A DNA stretch of 64,000 bases. It comes from SIG589 sp045652465. GTDB taxonomy: Bacteria > Bacillota > Clostridia > Oscillospirales > Acutalibacteraceae. Shown piece by piece: positions 8,689 to 17,110 of this stretch. The notes under the pieces are model-generated. The model was not told where the DNA came from. It did no database searches and saw only the letters and a program-made list of their open reading frames with translations. Numbering within the stretch: the stretch's first letter is position 1; the number at the start of each line of letters is the position of its first letter. The stretch is from contig JAZRUI010000010.1 in NCBI GenBank assembly GCA_045652465.1, forward strand, positions 154,774 through 218,773. Reading direction: 5' to 3'. Made by a program: the position numbers and the translations under genes.

Positions 8689-10476
8689 ATGTCGAAAAAA
8701 CTTCGGCACATTTGCGTGCTGCTATGCTTGATTTTGACAATTTCATCTTTCTCGATATGGGTGGGCGCTTCCGAAACGCCGATTGAGAACATCTATCCCG
8801 CTCCCAAAACCGCCTTTGTTGATGCAACGAAGGTTAACATTCGTGATACATATTCAACGAGCGGCACAAAACTCGTTCAGGTTACCAAGGATTTTGTTAC
8901 GGTTTTGGCGTCCTATACTTTTACGGACAACTCGGTTTGGTATAAGGTTACCTACGGCTCCCACACAGGTTATCTCAAGGGCGATGTTTATATCAACATT
9001 ATCGAACCCGTTATTCCCGAAGGAACATTCGCCGAACAGCTGGCAACCTTCCCCGAGGATTACCGCCAATCGCTGACGCTTTTGCACACGCTATATCCCA
9101 ACTGGAATTTTGTTGCGGACTATATTGATATTGATTTTGCGACTGCGCTTCATAATCAAACGCTTGGTCATAGAAAACTCGTTAATATGTCTGCCGACGG
9201 AATTTCTTGGCGAGCGCTGGGCCCCGAAAACTATAACTGGAGCACGGGCAAATGGAACACCTACAGCGGCGACTGGACCGATGCCTCCAAAGAGGTTATC
9301 GCATATTATATGGACCCGCGCAATTTCTTAAACACTGATGCGATTTATATGTTTATGCAGCAGTCCTACCGCGAAGGCATGGCAACCGAGGAGGAGCTTG
9401 CGGAATTCGTTAGCGGTTCCTATCTTGGCAAAGGCTTCCCCGTTAAGGAGGACAACAAAGACACCGCCGAGGATGAGGCTGCCGATGCCGCATACGAAGG
9501 CTCCTATGTTAAGATAATCCTCGAGGCTGCCAAGCAGGCTAACATTAACCCTTATGTTTTGGCTTCAACCCTCATACTCGAGCAGGGCAACGAAGGAAAG
9601 AGCGACTTAATCTCGGGCACAACCGAGAATTACCCCGGATACTATAATTTCTTTAACTACAAAGCATCGGGCGATGATGTTATCGGAAACGGACTTGCCT
9701 ATGCGAAGGAGAAGGGTTGGAATTCCCGCTCGGCTTCGATAATAGGCGGTGCAAAGCTTTATGCTTCGGGCTACATCGCCATTGGACAAGACACCTATTA
9801 TTACAAGGATTTCGATGTTCAAGACAACACGCCCTACACCCACCAATACGCACAAAGCATTTATGACCACCGTTCTTCGGCAAGGCTTATCCGCGAGGTT
9901 TATATGGATAAAACCAATCTCTCGCTAACCTTCCGTATTCCGGTTTATAAAAATATGTATGAAAAGGCGCCGACAATGCCGCCCGAAAATGCAACACTTA
10001 ATAACTACTATTTCACGGCAATCGAAGCAAGCGGTCTATCCCCTGCCTTTTCGATGTACACCCAAAGCTACAATTTGAGCGTTGCGGACAGCACGACGAT
10101 TTATGTTAAGCTTCCCACAAACGCGCTTTATTCAGGAAACGCCACTTATGCGCTTAAGGCGGGCGCCAACACAATTAAGCTACCCGTTCGCTCGCAGTCG
10201 GGCTACGATAACTATTACACGCTGAACATCACCGCCGCCAAGGACTGCACCTTAACGGTTTCGACCGAGGGAAAGAAGGTTGTTCGAGGCGATGCTAATG
10301 ATGATGGGGCTATTGATATTATCGACATAGCCGCAGTTAAGATGCACATCTTGGGCAAAAGAAGCTTAACGGGCGGCGCGCTATTAAACGGCGATGCCAA
10401 CAATGACGGAATAATTGATATTATCGATATAGCCGCCATAAAGATGCACATTTTAGGCAAACTGACACTTAAGTAA
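8689..10476 (+). CDS. Secreted SH3/glucosaminidase protein with C-terminal type I dockerin
   Basis: A signal peptide (residues 1-27, ending WVGA) is followed by an SH3-like bacterial domain (about 40-105), a large glucosaminidase domain of the GH73 kind (about 115-410, likely catalytic Glu298 in LASTLILEQG), a beta-sandwich (about 425-515) and a dockerin (about 533-595). The dockerin has two calcium-loop repeats, GDANDDGAIDIIDIAAVKM and GDANNDGIIDIIDIAAIKM. The predicted job is cutting peptidoglycan glycan strands at the cell surface while docked to a cohesin. The next gene, 11 nt downstream, encodes a membrane-anchored cohesin-like protein, an obvious candidate partner. Glucosaminidase is the best call; endo-versus exo-action is not determined. 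Confidence 0.9.
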   Translation: MSKKLRHICVLLCLILTISSFSIWVGASETPIENIYPAPKTAFVDATKVNIRDTYSTSGTKLVQVTKDFVTVLASYTFTDNSVWYKVTYGSHTGYLKGDVYINIIEPVIPEGTFAEQLATFPEDYRQSLTLLHTLYPNWNFVADYIDIDFATALHNQTLGHRKLVNMSADGISWRALGPENYNWSTGKWNTYSGDWTDASKEVIAYYMDPRNFLNTDAIYMFMQQSYREGMATEEELAEFVSGSYLGKGFPVKEDNKDTAEDEAADAAYEGSYVKIILEAAKQANINPYVLASTLILEQGNEGKSDLISGTTENYPGYYNFFNYKASGDDVIGNGLAYAKEKGWNSRSASIIGGAKLYASGYIAIGQDTYYYKDFDVQDNTPYTHQYAQSIYDHRSSARLIREVYMDKTNLSLTFRIPVYKNMYEKAPTMPPENATLNNYYFTAIEASGLSPAFSMYTQSYNLSVADSTTIYVKLPTNALYSGNATYALKAGANTIKLPVRSQSGYDNYYTLNITAAKDCTLTVSTEGKKVVRGDANDDGAIDIIDIAAVKMHILGKRSLTGGALLNGDANNDGIIDIIDIAAIKMHILGKLTLK

Positions 10477-10487
10477 GGAGTTTTGTT

Positions 10488-12077
10488 ATGACAGGTTTTA
10501 AAAAATCCTTTTTAACCGTTTTGCTTGCGCTCTCGCTGCTTTTCTCCCTCTTCGCAATACCCGCAGCGGCAGCAGGCAGCACAACCATTGCTTTCAGCAA
10601 TAATTCTCCCAAGGTTGGAGATAGCATAACAATTACCGTTTCGGTTAATGCCGGAGAAGAGATTTACGGCGTTGACGGAACTCTGACCTACGATACCGCG
10701 ATACTGCAATATATTTCGGGCGGAGATAATGCCTCGGGCAGTTCGGTTAGAATTCTCAAGGAGGCAAACGGCGAAACCCGCGTTAGCTATCCTATAACCT
10801 TTAAGGTTAAGGCTAACGGCTCCGCTACGATTTCCTTCTCCACCACCTATGTTAACGGCTCGCTCAAAAAGGTTTCGGCAAGCGGCTCTTCGGCAAAGCT
10901 TAATGTTAAGGCTCCCGCCGTTTCGAGCAAGCCGCAGGTTTCGAGCAAACCGCAGGCTTCAAGCAAGCCCCAAACCCCAGCCGCTAAATCGAGCAACGCT
11001 AACCTCTCCTCTCTCAGTATTGGCGCTGCGGCGCTCGACCCCATTTTCAGCGGCAACACCACTACCTATTCGGTTATAGTTGAAAACTCGGTTAGCACCG
11101 TTAACATTAACGCCGTTAAGGCACACAACAAGGCAACCGTTTCGGGCGCAGGACAAAAGAGCCTCGAGGTTGGCGATAACGAATTTAAGATTGTTGTTAC
11201 CGCCGAAAACGGCAACACCAAAACCTACACCCTTAAAATCCGCCGCGCAACCGTTGAGGAATCGATTAACCTCAATCCCCTTCTCGTTGTTATCGGCGGA
11301 GAGCTCCACCACATAAACGCCGACCTTTCGGGAACCCCCATTCCCGCGGGTCTAACCCTTGGCAAGGCAACCTACAACGGCAAAGAGGTTGATGTTTTCA
11401 AGAGCGAAAACGGCGACTACACCATTTATGTTATAACCAAGGACCAAACCGCAGTCAGCGGCTACTATGTTTATAAAGAGCATCGCGATGAATTCGCTCC
11501 GCTTAATTATATGACCGTTAACGGCAAGCTCTATATATTTGCCGACCTGCCCGAAAGCTATACTGTTCCCGCAGGATATTATGAAACCGCTACAACCCTT
11601 GGCGATGCAACCGTTGCGGCATTTTGCTCGCAAAACGAGTCACTCAAGGATATTTATATTGTTTATTGCTATAACGAGGGTAAGGAAGGCTTCTACCGCT
11701 TTGACTCGCTTGAATCAACCATTCAGCGCGCACCCGATTTTTCATTAACACCCGCCGAGAGCAATAATTCAAAGGACAAAACCTTTAATCCTATCGTGAT
11801 TTTCAAAGGCTTTAACAAAACCGAAAAAATTATGTGCTGCTCTATTTTAGGTTGTTTGGTTATCATACTCATTCTCTTAATCGCTCTTGCGGTTAAATCG
11901 CACAAACTCAAAAAGGCACGATACGCCGACCCCATAAGCGATGAGGATATAGAAGGCTTCTTCAATATTGCGAGCTTCGCACCCAAGCATGCCGCCATCG
12001 AAGAAGAGCCTGAAGTTATCGAAGCTGAAGAAGAGACCGAGGAAGAAGCCGAAGAATCGGAAGAAACTGCCGAATAA
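10488..12077 (+). CDS. Membrane-anchored cohesin-domain protein
   Basis: 529 residues: signal peptide (1-29), cohesin-like beta-sandwich (about 31-143, with VGDSITITVSVNAGEEIYGV), a Ser-Lys-Pro-Gln repeat linker (145-166), a cadherin-like/Big beta domain (171-253), an unknown extracellular region (255-440), one transmembrane helix (about 448-470) and a strongly acidic Glu-rich cytoplasmic tail (about 500-529). It shares a transcript with the dockerin-bearing glucosaminidase, so it probably holds that enzyme, and perhaps other dockerin proteins, at the cell membrane. Anchoring by a transmembrane helix rather than LPXTG or SLH modules is notable. Cohesin assignment rests on fold-like sequence features and context. 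Confidence 0.82.
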   Translation: MTGFKKSFLTVLLALSLLFSLFAIPAAAAGSTTIAFSNNSPKVGDSITITVSVNAGEEIYGVDGTLTYDTAILQYISGGDNASGSSVRILKEANGETRVSYPITFKVKANGSATISFSTTYVNGSLKKVSASGSSAKLNVKAPAVSSKPQVSSKPQASSKPQTPAAKSSNANLSSLSIGAAALDPIFSGNTTTYSVIVENSVSTVNINAVKAHNKATVSGAGQKSLEVGDNEFKIVVTAENGNTKTYTLKIRRATVEESINLNPLLVVIGGELHHINADLSGTPIPAGLTLGKATYNGKEVDVFKSENGDYTIYVITKDQTAVSGYYVYKEHRDEFAPLNYMTVNGKLYIFADLPESYTVPAGYYETATTLGDATVAAFCSQNESLKDIYIVYCYNEGKEGFYRFDSLESTIQRAPDFSLTPAESNNSKDKTFNPIVIFKGFNKTEKIMCCSILGCLVIILILLIALAVKSHKLKKARYADPISDEDIEGFFNIASFAPKHAAIEEEPEVIEAEEETEEEAEESEETAE

Positions 12078-12081
12078 AATT

Positions 12082-12112
12082 AAACGACCAACCAAAAAGG
12101 TTGGTCGTTTTT
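12082..12112. terminator. Bidirectional intrinsic terminator
   Basis: AAACGACCAACC (12082-12093) and GGTTGGTCGTTT (12099-12110) form a 12-bp stem with an A5 loop and T-tract. It sits between convergent genes that end at 12077 and 12115. Confidence 0.92.
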
Positions 12113-12114
12113 AT

Positions 12115-12789
12115 TTACTCTCGGCGAGGGTCGTAATTGTAGGAACGAGTTTCGCCATTATAAAAAAGCGGTATTGCGGTGCCTTTTTCGGTGGCACCTT
12201 TTAAAACCATAAGGCTGGCTACAGGTTCCTCGCTTTCGAAATAGGTTGGCCTATAAAGTGCCAAAACCGCATCGGCATTTTCCCCTACCGTTTTCCCTAT
12301 ATCGATGAGCATTGGGTGCCTACTTTTGCGCTGCAACGGAGGGCGTTTTAAATTTGAGGCGCAAATTATATGAACGGCATATTCCCTGCAAAAATTTTTT
12401 AAGTTTTTTAAAATTTCGGTTTGCTTTGAAGCGGTAAAGCCCTTAATCAGCGCGATATAATCCAAAAATATTACCGCATAATCCTTATAGTTTAAAAGGT
12501 CGCGCTCTATATTTTCCGAGATATTGTAAACAATCGAAACATTCTCTTCAAAATCGTTGAGCGTTTTTCCTTTAAGCGAAATCATACTTTTGATTTTCTC
12601 TTCGGAATTCTCGAGCGAAACAAATAAGAATTTCTCTCGGTTTTGCTTTGCCATATCAAGCAAAATATCGAGCATTAGTGTTGTTTTACCCATACCCGGG
12701 CGGGTGGATAAAACAACTAATTTCCCCTCGCCCTGATTTGAATTTAAAATATTATCTATTCCCTTAAAGGCGGTTTTTAGCTTTTTCAT
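12115..12789 (-). CDS. Stand-alone DnaB-C/RecA-like ATPase
   Basis: 224 residues corresponding only to the C-terminal RecA-like motor domain of replicative helicase DnaB. The N-terminal DnaG-binding domain is absent. Walker A is RPGMGKTT (about 30-37), Walker B-like VIFLDYIALI, then SNLKRPPLQRK and ENADAVLALYR equivalents of later DnaB motifs. Full DnaB is about 450 residues, so this is a domain-sized paralogue rather than the replicative helicase. Its start at 12789 lies 12 nt after the stop of the phosphatase gene, so they are co-transcribed. The role is unknown; no phage genes are nearby. Confidence 0.75.
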   Translation of the reverse strand: MKKLKTAFKGIDNILNSNQGEGKLVVLSTRPGMGKTTLMLDILLDMAKQNREKFLFVSLENSEEKIKSMISLKGKTLNDFEENVSIVYNISENIERDLLNYKDYAVIFLDYIALIKGFTASKQTEILKNLKNFCREYAVHIICASNLKRPPLQRKSRHPMLIDIGKTVGENADAVLALYRPTYFESEEPVASLMVLKGATEKGTAIPLFYNGETRSYNYDPRRE

Positions 12790-12801
12790 TTGGTTTCCTC
12801 T

Positions 12802-13482
12802 TTAATATGCATAAAATTCTTCCAGCGTATCAAGACAAATGCAGCCAAGCGGATTGCCCCAAACCGCTCCGCAATCGATGGCAATGTGATTGTTCTTTTT
12901 ATATATTTTCCCTTTATAATTGATATCGATAAAGCTTGTGGGAGTGTGCCCCGTAACGATATATTTATCGGAGAAGTATTGCTCCTCATAATCGGGCTCG
13001 CCAATAATGAACTCCTGCCATAAAAGCCTATTAAAATCTTGCATTCTTTGCTTTTCGGGCACTGTGTGGGCCAAAAAGAAGTTTCGGCCGTTTATCGAAA
13101 GTTCATCATAAATCAAAAAGGAATTCATATAACAAAGCAGCCTTTTTTGCTCCACTTTTGTGAGCTCCATAAAGGCTTTATAGGTTTGAGCGCCACCATC
13201 GGCAAGCCACAGCTTTAACCTATTGGATGCCTTTTCCGAAAGCTCGATATTAGAACCTGTAACGCTGCTTAGCATTAAATATGCAAGATAATCATGGTTT
13301 CCCCTTAAGGCAACAACATTTTTTCTATTCATTATTTCCGTGAGTATCTTAATGCCGCCGCTGCCGCGGTCCACTATATCTCCCAAAATGTATAGTGTGT
13401 CGCCCTCTTGAAATTTTATGGTTTCAAGCATTTTCATAAACTTTTCATAGCATCCGTGCAAATCACTCATAGCATAAATCAT
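12802..13482 (-). CDS. Metallophosphoesterase (Ser/Thr protein phosphatase family)
   Basis: 226-residue calcineurin-like phosphoesterase. Metal ligands are visible in order: SDLHG (Asp7, His9), GDIVDRG, GNHD and GHTPTS near the C-terminus, the pattern of PP1/PP2A-like bacterial phosphatases and ApaH-like enzymes. The start at ATG 13482 is chosen over an upstream ATG because GGAGG lies at ideal distance before it. It is followed by a DnaB-C-like ATPase gene in the same transcript. The substrate (phosphoprotein or dinucleoside polyphosphate) cannot be told. Confidence 0.85.
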   Translation of the reverse strand: MIYAMSDLHGCYEKFMKMLETIKFQEGDTLYILGDIVDRGSGGIKILTEIMNRKNVVALRGNHDYLAYLMLSSVTGSNIELSEKASNRLKLWLADGGAQTYKAFMELTKVEQKRLLCYMNSFLIYDELSINGRNFFLAHTVPEKQRMQDFNRLLWQEFIIGEPDYEEQYFSDKYIVTGHTPTSFIDINYKGKIYKKNNHIAIDCGAVWGNPLGCICLDTLEEFYAY

Positions 13483-13514
13483 TGCGGCTTCCTCCGTTTC
13501 TATATATATAATAA

Positions 13515-13550
13515 CACAACCAATGTACCTAAAACGGCACATTGGTTGTG
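13515..13550 (-). terminator. 12-bp perfect inverted repeat, probable terminator
   Basis: CACAACCAATGT (13515-13526) and ACATTGGTTGTG (13539-13550) are perfect complements with a 12-nt loop, placed just after the stop of the 110-residue gene. The following minus-strand sequence is TTATTATATATA, a weak T-tract, so the hairpin may instead be a partial terminator or processing site before the phosphatase gene. Confidence 0.6.
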
Positions 13551-13563
13551 GCTTTTAAAAATA

Positions 13564-13896
13564 TTAATTTAAAATCGGTTTGAAAAGTTCAAACTCATAG
13601 CCCAAGTAAGAAGACATTGAATATGAAATAACAATAAACTCTTTCGGTAGCCGTTCTCGGAGTTTTAGGGCATTATCCTCGCTATTTGTGATAATGTAAA
13701 TAGTGGAGCAGTGCTCTTTTAGCTCCTGCAAAAGGCCAAGAGGAGGTTCGGCCGTTTCGGTTACCGCCGTAAAGCCACAGGTTTTGCCTGCGTTGTTAAA
13801 GAAGATAGCCTCGGAGGTTTTTTCGAGCTCCTGCATTCCGTTTGACATTGCCCACAAACGCGCAGCCGAAAGGAGTTTTTTATTCTTATCATTCAT
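13564..13896 (-). CDS. Conserved-looking hypothetical protein, 110 aa
   Basis: Not recognised. The 110-residue soluble protein starts MNDKNKKLLSAARLWAMSNG and has alternating helical and hydrophobic strand segments (TIYIITNSEDNALKLRERL, FIVISYSM). It has no signal peptide or membrane helix. ATG at 13896 is preceded by AAGGTGGG at a suitable distance. It sits alone between a terminator hairpin and argH. Codon use matches its neighbours. Confidence 0.6.
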   Translation of the reverse strand: MNDKNKKLLSAARLWAMSNGMQELEKTSEAIFFNNAGKTCGFTAVTETAEPPLGLLQELKEHCSTIYIITNSEDNALKLRERLPKEFIVISYSMSSYLGYEFELFKPILN

Positions 13897-13984
13897 ATTA
13901 TACCCACCTTAAAATTTATTACACAGCGTTTTGCTATGCATTTAATATATCAGGTGGGATGTGCCATTTTTAGCACATAAAATT

Positions 13985-15355
13985 CTAAAGGCTTTTTCTT
14001 GCAAACTCGATTTGTTTTTCAACCGAGGCAACGCATGTTCCGCCGAAGGAGATGCGTTTGTTAACGCAGGTTGCTAAATCTATTACCTCATAGATATCAT
14101 CATCGAAAAGCTCGCTTGCCGCTTTATAGCTATCAAGCGGGAGAGTTTCGAGAACGCAGCCGCGCTTTATGCACTCGGCAACAAGCTCGCCCGAAATCTT
14201 ATAGGCGGTTCTAAAGGGCATTCCTTTTTTAACGAGATAATCAGCCATATCGGTTGCGTTGATGAATCCCTTTTGGGCAGCCGAGAGCATATTCGCCTCG
14301 CAAACCGACATGGTTTTGAGCATTCCTATCATAACGGGAAGAGCCATCTCGACCGTATCGACTGCATCGAACACGCTTTCCTTATCCTCCTGCATATCCT
14401 TGTTATATGCGAGCGGAAGACCCTTAAGGGTTGTAAGGAGCGCCAAAAGGTCGCCATATACCCTGCCTGTTTTGCCGCGGATGAGCTCGGCCATATCGGA
14501 GTTTTTCTTTTGGGGCATTATGGAGCTTCCCGTTGTGTAGGCATCGGAGAGCTCGATAAACTTAAACTCCCAGCTCGACCAAAGAATTATTTCTTCGGAT
14601 AGGCGGGAAAGATGCATCATAAGTGTGCTCACCGCGGAAAGGAAATCAATGCAAAAATCGCGGTCGGACACGCCATCAATACTGTTTTGGGAAACCGAGG
14701 CAAACTTCAGCTTTTCGGCTTCAAAGAAACGGTCGGTTTCATAGGTTGTTCCCGCAAGCGCGCAGCTGCCGATAGGCGAAACATTGATGCGCTTTTGGCA
14801 ATCCGAGAAACGATCAATATCGCGAAGGAACATCATGGCATATGCCATAAGATGATGACCAAAGGTTATGGGTTGGGCGCGCTGAAGATGGGTATAGCCC
14901 GGCATTATGGTTGCCTTATGCTGCTCGGCGCGGTCGCAAATTGTTCCGACAATATCGCGCAAAAAAGCGATAATCTTTTCGTTTTCATCGCGCAAATACA
15001 TACGAAGGTCGAGCGCAACCTGATCGTTGCGGCTACGGGCGGTGTGAAGCTTTTTGCCAACATCGCCGATTCGCGCAGTCAAGACCTGCTCAACAAACAT
15101 ATGGATATCTTCGCTCTTCATATCGAATTCGAGCTTGCCGCTATCTAAATCGGCTAAAATTCCCGCAAGTCCATCAATAAGCTGCTTTTCATCCTGCTCG
15201 CTTATTATTCCCTGCTTGCAAAGCATCGCAGCATGAGCCATACTGCCCATTATATCCTGACGATACATTCGAAGGTCGAAATGTATTGAAGAATTGAAAT
15301 CATCAGCAAGACTGTCGGTTACGCCGCTGGTCCTGCCTGCCCACATTTTGGCCAT
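13985..15355 (-). CDS. argH: Argininosuccinate lyase
   Basis: Last step of arginine biosynthesis: splits argininosuccinate to arginine and fumarate. The 456 residues match the usual family length. The start MAKMWAGRTSG, TARSRNDQVALDLRMY and the fumarase-superfamily signature GSSIMPQKKNSDMAE are all visible. It lies directly downstream of argG on the same strand, the classic argGH order, and is probably transcribed from the argG promoter. An intergenic hairpin between the two could tune its expression. Confidence 0.97.
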   Translation of the reverse strand: MAKMWAGRTSGVTDSLADDFNSSIHFDLRMYRQDIMGSMAHAAMLCKQGIISEQDEKQLIDGLAGILADLDSGKLEFDMKSEDIHMFVEQVLTARIGDVGKKLHTARSRNDQVALDLRMYLRDENEKIIAFLRDIVGTICDRAEQHKATIMPGYTHLQRAQPITFGHHLMAYAMMFLRDIDRFSDCQKRINVSPIGSCALAGTTYETDRFFEAEKLKFASVSQNSIDGVSDRDFCIDFLSAVSTLMMHLSRLSEEIILWSSWEFKFIELSDAYTTGSSIMPQKKNSDMAELIRGKTGRVYGDLLALLTTLKGLPLAYNKDMQEDKESVFDAVDTVEMALPVMIGMLKTMSVCEANMLSAAQKGFINATDMADYLVKKGMPFRTAYKISGELVAECIKRGCVLETLPLDSYKAASELFDDDIYEVIDLATCVNKRISFGGTCVASVEKQIEFARKSL

Positions 15356-15383
15356 AATTTTTCTCCTTTAAAATAGCACAAAT

Positions 15384-15407
15384 GTCCTGCGCAGTTTTGC
15401 GCAGGAC
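15384..15407 (-). other. argG-argH intergenic hairpin
   Basis: GTCCTGCGCA (15384-15393) and TGCGCAGGAC (15398-15407) form a perfect 10-bp stem with a 4-nt loop. On the transcribed strand it is not followed by a good U-tract, so it is more likely an mRNA-stability or partial attenuation hairpin than a full terminator. Confidence 0.55.
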
Positions 15408-15418
15408 AATTTATATTT

Positions 15419-16636
15419 TTACTTTTTGCCATCAACCATAGCCTGAACCTTGATCGGAAGGCCATAGAGATTGATAAAGCCTGCGGAATCGCGCTGGTCA
15501 TAATCGCTTTCACCGAAGGTTGCAATTTCCTCGCTATAGAGCGAATAGGGACTCCAAACACCTGCGTTTATCATATTGCCCTTGTAGAGCTTTAAGCGAA
15601 CCTTACCGGTTACCTTCTCCTGAGTTTTATCAACGAAGGCGGACAAAGCCTCGCGAAGCGGAGTGAACCACTGACCGTTATAAACGAGTTCAGCGAAGGT
15701 TATGGAAAGCTTTTGCTTTTCATGGAGAGTCATCTTATCAAGACAAATGCTCTCTAAAACGCTGTGTGCCTTATAAAGAATGGTTCCGCCGGGGGTTTCA
15801 TAAACGCCGCGGCACTTCATTCCTACCAAGCGGTTTTCAACGATATCAATGATACCGATACCGTTTGCACCGCCGATTTCGTTAAGCTTTAGGATGATTT
15901 CCTTAGCGGTCATCTTTTCGCCATCGAGAGCAACGGGAGTTCCCTGCTCGAAATCGAGGGTTATATAGGTCGGAGCATCGGGAGCCATAATGGGAGAAAC
16001 GCCCATCTCGAGGAAGCCTTCCTTCTCATACATAGGCTCGTTGCCTGTATCCTCAAGGTCAAGGCCTTCATGCGAAAGGTGCCAAAGGTTCTTATCCTTG
16101 GAATAGTTGGTTTCGCGGTTAATCTTAAGCGGAATGTTATGCGCCTCGGCATACTCAATTTCCTCATCACGGGACTTAAGCTCCCATTCACGCCAAGGAG
16201 CGATGATGGGCATATTGGGCGCAAAATGCTTAATAGCAAGTTCGAAACGAACCTGGTCGTTACCCTTACCTGTGCAACCGTGAACAATAGCATCGGCGTT
16301 CTCCTTGATGGCTATATCAACAAGACCCTTTGCGATGCAGGGACGGGCATGGCTTGTGCCGAGGAGGTATTCCTCATAAACGGCGCCTGCCTTCATGGTC
16401 GGGATAATATAATCGTTAACATATTCCTCGGTGAGGTCGAGAACATAGAGTTTGGATGCGCCGGTCTTTAAAGCCTTCTCTTCAAGGCCCTCAAGCTCAT
16501 CAGCCTGACCAACATTACCCGAAACAGCAACAACCTCGCAGTTATTATAGTTTTCCTTGAGCCAGGAAATCATAATCGATGTATCAAGTCCGCCCGAATA
16601 GGCAAGAACTACCTTTTTAATATCTTCTTTTTTCAT
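15419..16636 (-). CDS. argG: Argininosuccinate synthase
   Basis: Joins citrulline and aspartate with ATP to make argininosuccinate. The PP-loop ATP-binding motif AYSGGLDTS is at residues 12-20 and the protein is 405 residues, the family norm. The start at 16636 is chosen because AGGAGG lies just upstream; the longer frame to 16678 would overlap an ArgR-like operator. Expression is likely controlled by an ArgR/AhrC repressor, from the consensus promoter and AT-rich palindromic boxes upstream. argH follows. Confidence 0.97.
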   Translation of the reverse strand: MKKEDIKKVVLAYSGGLDTSIMISWLKENYNNCEVVAVSGNVGQADELEGLEEKALKTGASKLYVLDLTEEYVNDYIIPTMKAGAVYEEYLLGTSHARPCIAKGLVDIAIKENADAIVHGCTGKGNDQVRFELAIKHFAPNMPIIAPWREWELKSRDEEIEYAEAHNIPLKINRETNYSKDKNLWHLSHEGLDLEDTGNEPMYEKEGFLEMGVSPIMAPDAPTYITLDFEQGTPVALDGEKMTAKEIILKLNEIGGANGIGIIDIVENRLVGMKCRGVYETPGGTILYKAHSVLESICLDKMTLHEKQKLSITFAELVYNGQWFTPLREALSAFVDKTQEKVTGKVRLKLYKGNMINAGVWSPYSLYSEEIATFGESDYDQRDSAGFINLYGLPIKVQAMVDGKK

Positions 16637-16646
16637 AATTGCCTCC

Positions 16647-16660
16647 TGAATATTTATGCA
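16647..16660 (-). promoter_or_regulatory. Putative ARG box (ArgR/AhrC operator) in the argG leader
   Basis: TGAATATTTATGCA resembles half or full ARG boxes (TGAATAATTATTCA type) and lies between the argG promoter and its ribosome binding site. Related sequences occur upstream at 16719-16732 (ACATAATTATTCGG) and 16778-16792 (TATGAATATTTATGA), so up to three boxes flank the promoter. Confidence 0.5.
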
Positions 16661-16679
16661 AACATTATCAACAAGCACT

Positions 16680-16708
16680 ATTATATGCCTTTATGCGGGT
16701 TTTGTCAA
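16680..16708 (-). promoter_or_regulatory. Consensus sigma-A promoter of argGH
   Basis: Read on the minus strand, TTGACA (16708-16703) and TATAAT (16685-16680) are both perfect consensus with a 17-bp spacer. The predicted start of transcription lies about 35 nt before the argG start codon. Confidence 0.85.
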
Positions 16709-16792
16709 GCATATAAATACATAATTATTCGGTTTTTATGCATTTTACCTTATATATTATGCACAAATTTGCATAAATATGAATATTTATGA

Positions 16793-17110
16793 TTAAAATA
16801 GCTTACTGATAAGCTCCGCCGCCAAAACGCAAACGCAGGAAACCGCCGCAACGGTTACGAGGCTTTGCCCCAAATATGCCAGCACCATAGCGCCCATAAA
16901 GCCTGCCAGCGCAGTATAAACGCTATCGGTTGCATAGAAAATGGCGGGGATGGTCATCGCCGATAAAACGGCAATCGGAACATAATGCAAAAAGGATAAT
17001 AGGAATCGGTTTTCGATTTTCTTTTTGCAAAGCACAAGCGGGAGCATTCGAACCAAATATGTAGTTCCCGCTATCACCAAAAGATAGGCTAAAAATTCTT
17101 CTCTTATCAT
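16793..17110 (-). CDS. azlD: AzlD family branched-chain amino acid transport subunit
   Basis: 105-residue integral membrane protein with three to four hydrophobic helices, including YLVRMLPLVLCKKKI near the start, the usual AzlD beginning. It overlaps the azlC stop by 4 nt (ATGA), so the two are translationally coupled and form the two-part AzlCD exporter of branched-chain amino acids and analogues. The ArgR-like box furthest upstream of argG overlaps the intergenic space at its 3' end. Confidence 0.9.
   Translation of the reverse strand: MIREEFLAYLLVIAGTTYLVRMLPLVLCKKKIENRFLLSFLHYVPIAVLSAMTIPAIFYATDSVYTALAGFMGAMVLAYLGQSLVTVAAVSCVCVLAAELISKLF

Noticed and set aside
10921..10985. Short tandem repeat as a CRISPR-like array
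   Set aside because: It encodes the Ser-Lys-Pro-Gln linker of the cohesin protein in frame; no spacer structure.
12115..12789. Prophage replication helicase
   Set aside because: Only the C-terminal domain is present and no integrase, capsid or other phage gene occurs in the window.
15384..15407. Full terminator between argG and argH
   Set aside because: No U-tract follows the stem on the transcribed strand, and the argGH order implies co-transcription.
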